Of a stretch of 6,687 nt of DNA, positions 5,530 to 6,687 are shown piece after piece (within the stretch, counting starts at the first letter, position 1; each line of letters starts with the position of its first letter). The stretch is from PVC group bacterium. Lineage in GTDB: Bacteria > Verrucomicrobiota > Kiritimatiellia > UBA8416. Made by a program: the position numbers and the translations under genes. A model generated the notes under the pieces. That model saw nothing but the letters and a program-made list of their open reading frames with translations, was not told the DNA's origin and ran no database searches. The stretch lies in contig PWYP01000053.1 of the NCBI GenBank assembly GCA_003567805.1, positions 1 through 6,687 of the forward strand, read 5' to 3'.

Positions 5530-6408
5530 GTGTGGGGATGTGATTACGAGCCATGCGCTGCAGGCTAGGATTATGGCTGTGGCATAGAGCGACCAGTGGG
5601 GCACTTCGCGAAACACGAGCCACGCCAGAACTCCTGCAAAGGCAAACTGCGTGAGATTGATAATGCTGACGACTTGTCCCCGAATTTTCTTCATGCAGTA
5701 GTTTAAAATGGAATGCCCGGTAATCGTTGGTATGAGGCCGAGGCTCAAGAGCCATATCCACTCTCGTGCTGGATACCATTGTGGTAATGCATCCGGATTG
5801 TTGGTGATCATGCCCCATGCAATGGCTGCCACTAAGCAGAAAACACCGGCGAGTCCATAGAGTGGCACGACATATAACCAAATGCTTCGGGATGTTCGAT
5901 GTCGGCGACTGATTGCCAGGTATAAGCAAAAGAAGATCATGGATCCGAAGCAGATCACGTCTCCTAGAAAATATTCCGGATCAAGTTGGTAGTCATAGTA
6001 GACTAGCAGGGCCGTTCCTGCGACAGCAATCCATGTCGCGAGGATTTCCCTTCGCGTTACTTTTTCGCCGATTAATAAGAAAAGAACGATCGGCATTGCC
6101 AAGGGTACAAGGTTTACGATGAGGCTGCCATTGGCAACCCGGGTCATTCGGATGCCCATATTCCATGATGTAAAATGTATGCCCAGTATAATGCCGGGGA
6201 GAATAGAAGCTCCTAGCTCACGTCTGGACATGCCTTGCCCGCGATGATGTTTCCAGTCTCGATAGAAGACTGGCAGCAGGCCTATCGTTGCAATCAGCAA
6301 CCGCATTGCAGAAAGCATGATGGGGTGTACCTGACTATTGCGAATGAATATGGCAGCCGTTGAGCAGGCGAAGACACCGACAAAGAGTATTAGAATATGG
6401 CGCGTCAT
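5509..6408 (-). CDS. DMT-superfamily transporter, EamA domain protein
   Basis: Integral inner-membrane transporter of 299 aa, typical for ten-helix drug/metabolite transporters built from two EamA repeats. Predicted helices by eye: about 4-22, 30-48, 66-85, 92-113, 120-137 (first repeat) and 148-166, 176-198, 216-236, 245-267, 271-290 (second repeat). Family-like landmarks are GEKVTRREILATWIAVAG (114-131), ending the first repeat, and its counterpart FREVPHWSLYATAIILA (266-282) in the second. The ATG at 6408 is the first start after an in-frame TAG just upstream and opens directly into helix 1. No clear Shine-Dalgarno is seen. Family members export amino acids, metabolites or drugs, and the substrate cannot be read from sequence. 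The gene runs opposite to the sec-recJ operon and overlaps the gene it faces, so it is an independent transcription unit. Confidence 0.9.
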   Translation of the reverse strand: MTRHILILFVGVFACSTAAIFIRNSQVHPIMLSAMRLLIATIGLLPVFYRDWKHHRGQGMSRRELGASILPGIILGIHFTSWNMGIRMTRVANGSLIVNLVPLAMPIVLFLLIGEKVTRREILATWIAVAGTALLVYYDYQLDPEYFLGDVICFGSMIFFCLYLAISRRHRTSRSIWLYVVPLYGLAGVFCLVAAIAWGMITNNPDALPQWYPAREWIWLLSLGLIPTITGHSILNYCMKKIRGQVVSIINLTQFAFAGVLAWLVFREVPHWSLYATAIILACSAWLVITSPHSDPEIR

Positions 6409-6422
6409 GGAGCATGACTATC

Positions 6423-6436
6423 GTGGATGCATGCAC
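6423..6436. promoter_or_regulatory. 14-bp near-perfect palindrome upstream of the transporter gene (possible operator)
   Basis: GTGGATGCATGCAC reads the same on both strands except for one central-arm pair, and includes the perfect 8-bp palindrome TGCATGCA (6428-6435). It sits 15-28 bp before the transporter start codon and just downstream of the candidate -10, where a repressor site could act. No regulator gene is in the window, and a palindrome of this size can occur by chance. Confidence 0.2.
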
Positions 6437-6443
6437 AAGCTTC

Positions 6444-6471
6444 AATCTAAAAAATGGCATGTAAAATGCAA
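6444..6471 (-). promoter_or_regulatory. Candidate sigma-70 type promoter for the transporter gene
   Basis: On the minus strand, TTGCAT (6466-6471) and TAGATT (6444-6449) are separated by 16 bp, upstream of the start codon at 6408 and within AT-rich DNA. Both boxes match the consensus only partly, so this is a weak prediction based on position and spacing. Confidence 0.3.
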
Positions 6472-6497
6472 AAAGCGGTGTAGGAACGTATGGTGTA

Positions 6498-6530
6498 TCT
6501 GGGGGGGTCTGTATCCAGACTTTCCCCAGA
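6498..6530. other. Two-tier hairpin in the intergenic region
   Basis: Outer arms TCTGGGG (6498-6504) and CCCCAGA (6524-6530) are perfectly complementary. Inside them, GTCTG (6507-6511) pairs with CAGAC (6516-6520) around a TATC loop, leaving a small GG/TTT internal loop. That gives 12 base pairs. No T-run follows on either strand, so it is not an ordinary intrinsic terminator. It lies between the terminator at 6564-6597 and the candidate transporter promoter. It could be a protein-binding site or an RNA structure if transcription starts further upstream. Confidence 0.5.
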
Positions 6531-6563
6531 GGAGAATGCAGGCATTATCTGCGTAGTGCGAAA

Positions 6564-6597
6564 AAGAAAAGGCAGCGGATTGCCGCTGCCTTTTCTT
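6564..6597 (-). terminator. Rho-independent terminator of the right-hand minus-strand gene
   Basis: A perfect 15-bp inverted repeat (6564-6578 with 6583-6597) encloses a 4-nt loop. The core GGCAGCGG/CCGCTGCC is GC-rich and the base is AT-rich. Read on the minus strand, the stem ends in a T-rich run (TTTTCTTTTT including stem bases), and it begins 15 nt after the stop codon of the partial gene at 6613-6687. The symmetric stem could also stop + strand transcription, but the T-tract is weaker there. Confidence 0.9.
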
Positions 6598-6612
6598 GAT
6601 TGCGAGATGCTG

Positions 6613-6687
6613 TTACATTTGTTGTTGCATAAGCTGCTGCATTCTCATTTGAAGTTCTTCGAGTTGTGAGGCAATTTGCTCCAGTTC
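6613..6687 (-). CDS. C-terminal end of an unidentified protein (partial, runs off the right edge)
   Basis: The minus strand is open from the window edge to a TAA at 6613-6615, giving 24 residues. The tail is rich in Glu, Gln, Leu and Met: it contains LEQIASQLEELQ followed by MQQLMQQQM at the very end. The heptad-like leucine/isoleucine spacing suggests a coiled coil. The strong terminator just downstream in the same orientation supports a real gene ending here. Too little is visible to name a family or function. Confidence 0.75.
   Translation of the reverse strand, partial: ELEQIASQLEELQMRMQQLMQQQM

Noticed and set aside
5186..5929. 247-codon open frame on the minus strand
   Set aside because: It covers the DUF4404-like gene antisense and the transporter in another frame. 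The transporter frame shows ten helices and EamA landmarks, while this one is low in hydrophobic order.

Overview
The window is a bacterial chromosomal segment carrying a housekeeping operon, with a repeat-rich non-coding stretch at its left end. The PVC group (Verrucomicrobiota/Kiritimatiellota-like) is my best guess. The basis is a SecD-SecF fusion in one polypeptide, recJ directly behind it, roughly balanced GC, and an intergenic region full of GACAG(A/G)A(A/T)GATT strings, which I recall from such genomes but could not check. No rRNA, tRNA, phage gene, transposase or CRISPR array is visible.

Layout. Positions 1-512 hold no credible gene. They are strongly G-rich and C-poor on the + strand and built from several short direct-repeat families: a 55-bp duplication, nine copies of an RGGCTNTG motif, a 17-bp tandem array next to the first gene, a 9-bp CGAATT array and one hairpin-forming element. 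From 513 to 5529 four genes lie on the + strand and are probably co-transcribed: yajC, secDF, recJ and a small DUF4404-like gene. The secDF stop and the recJ start overlap or nearly touch. A DMT/EamA-family transporter lies convergently at 5509-6408 and overlaps the tail of the DUF4404-like gene by 21 bp. Its upstream region (6409-6563) holds a weak candidate promoter, a small palindrome and a two-tier hairpin. A strong 15-bp terminator at 6564-6597 follows the truncated 3' end of another minus-strand gene that enters from the right edge (6613-6687).

How the genes work together. YajC and SecDF are accessory membrane parts of the Sec translocon and use the proton gradient to help pull secreted proteins across the inner membrane. 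RecJ is a cytoplasmic 5'-3' single-strand DNA exonuclease for recombination and mismatch/base-excision repair. Its place behind secDF looks like translational coupling rather than a shared pathway. The DUF4404-like protein is small, helical and of unknown function. The DMT transporter is an independent unit with unknown substrate.

I see no clear new multi-gene system. The points most worth a second look are the composite repeat region abutting the sec operon, the replacement of the conserved GGH histidine of RecJ by tyrosine, the tail-to-tail gene overlap with no terminator between the genes, and the structured region upstream of the transporter.
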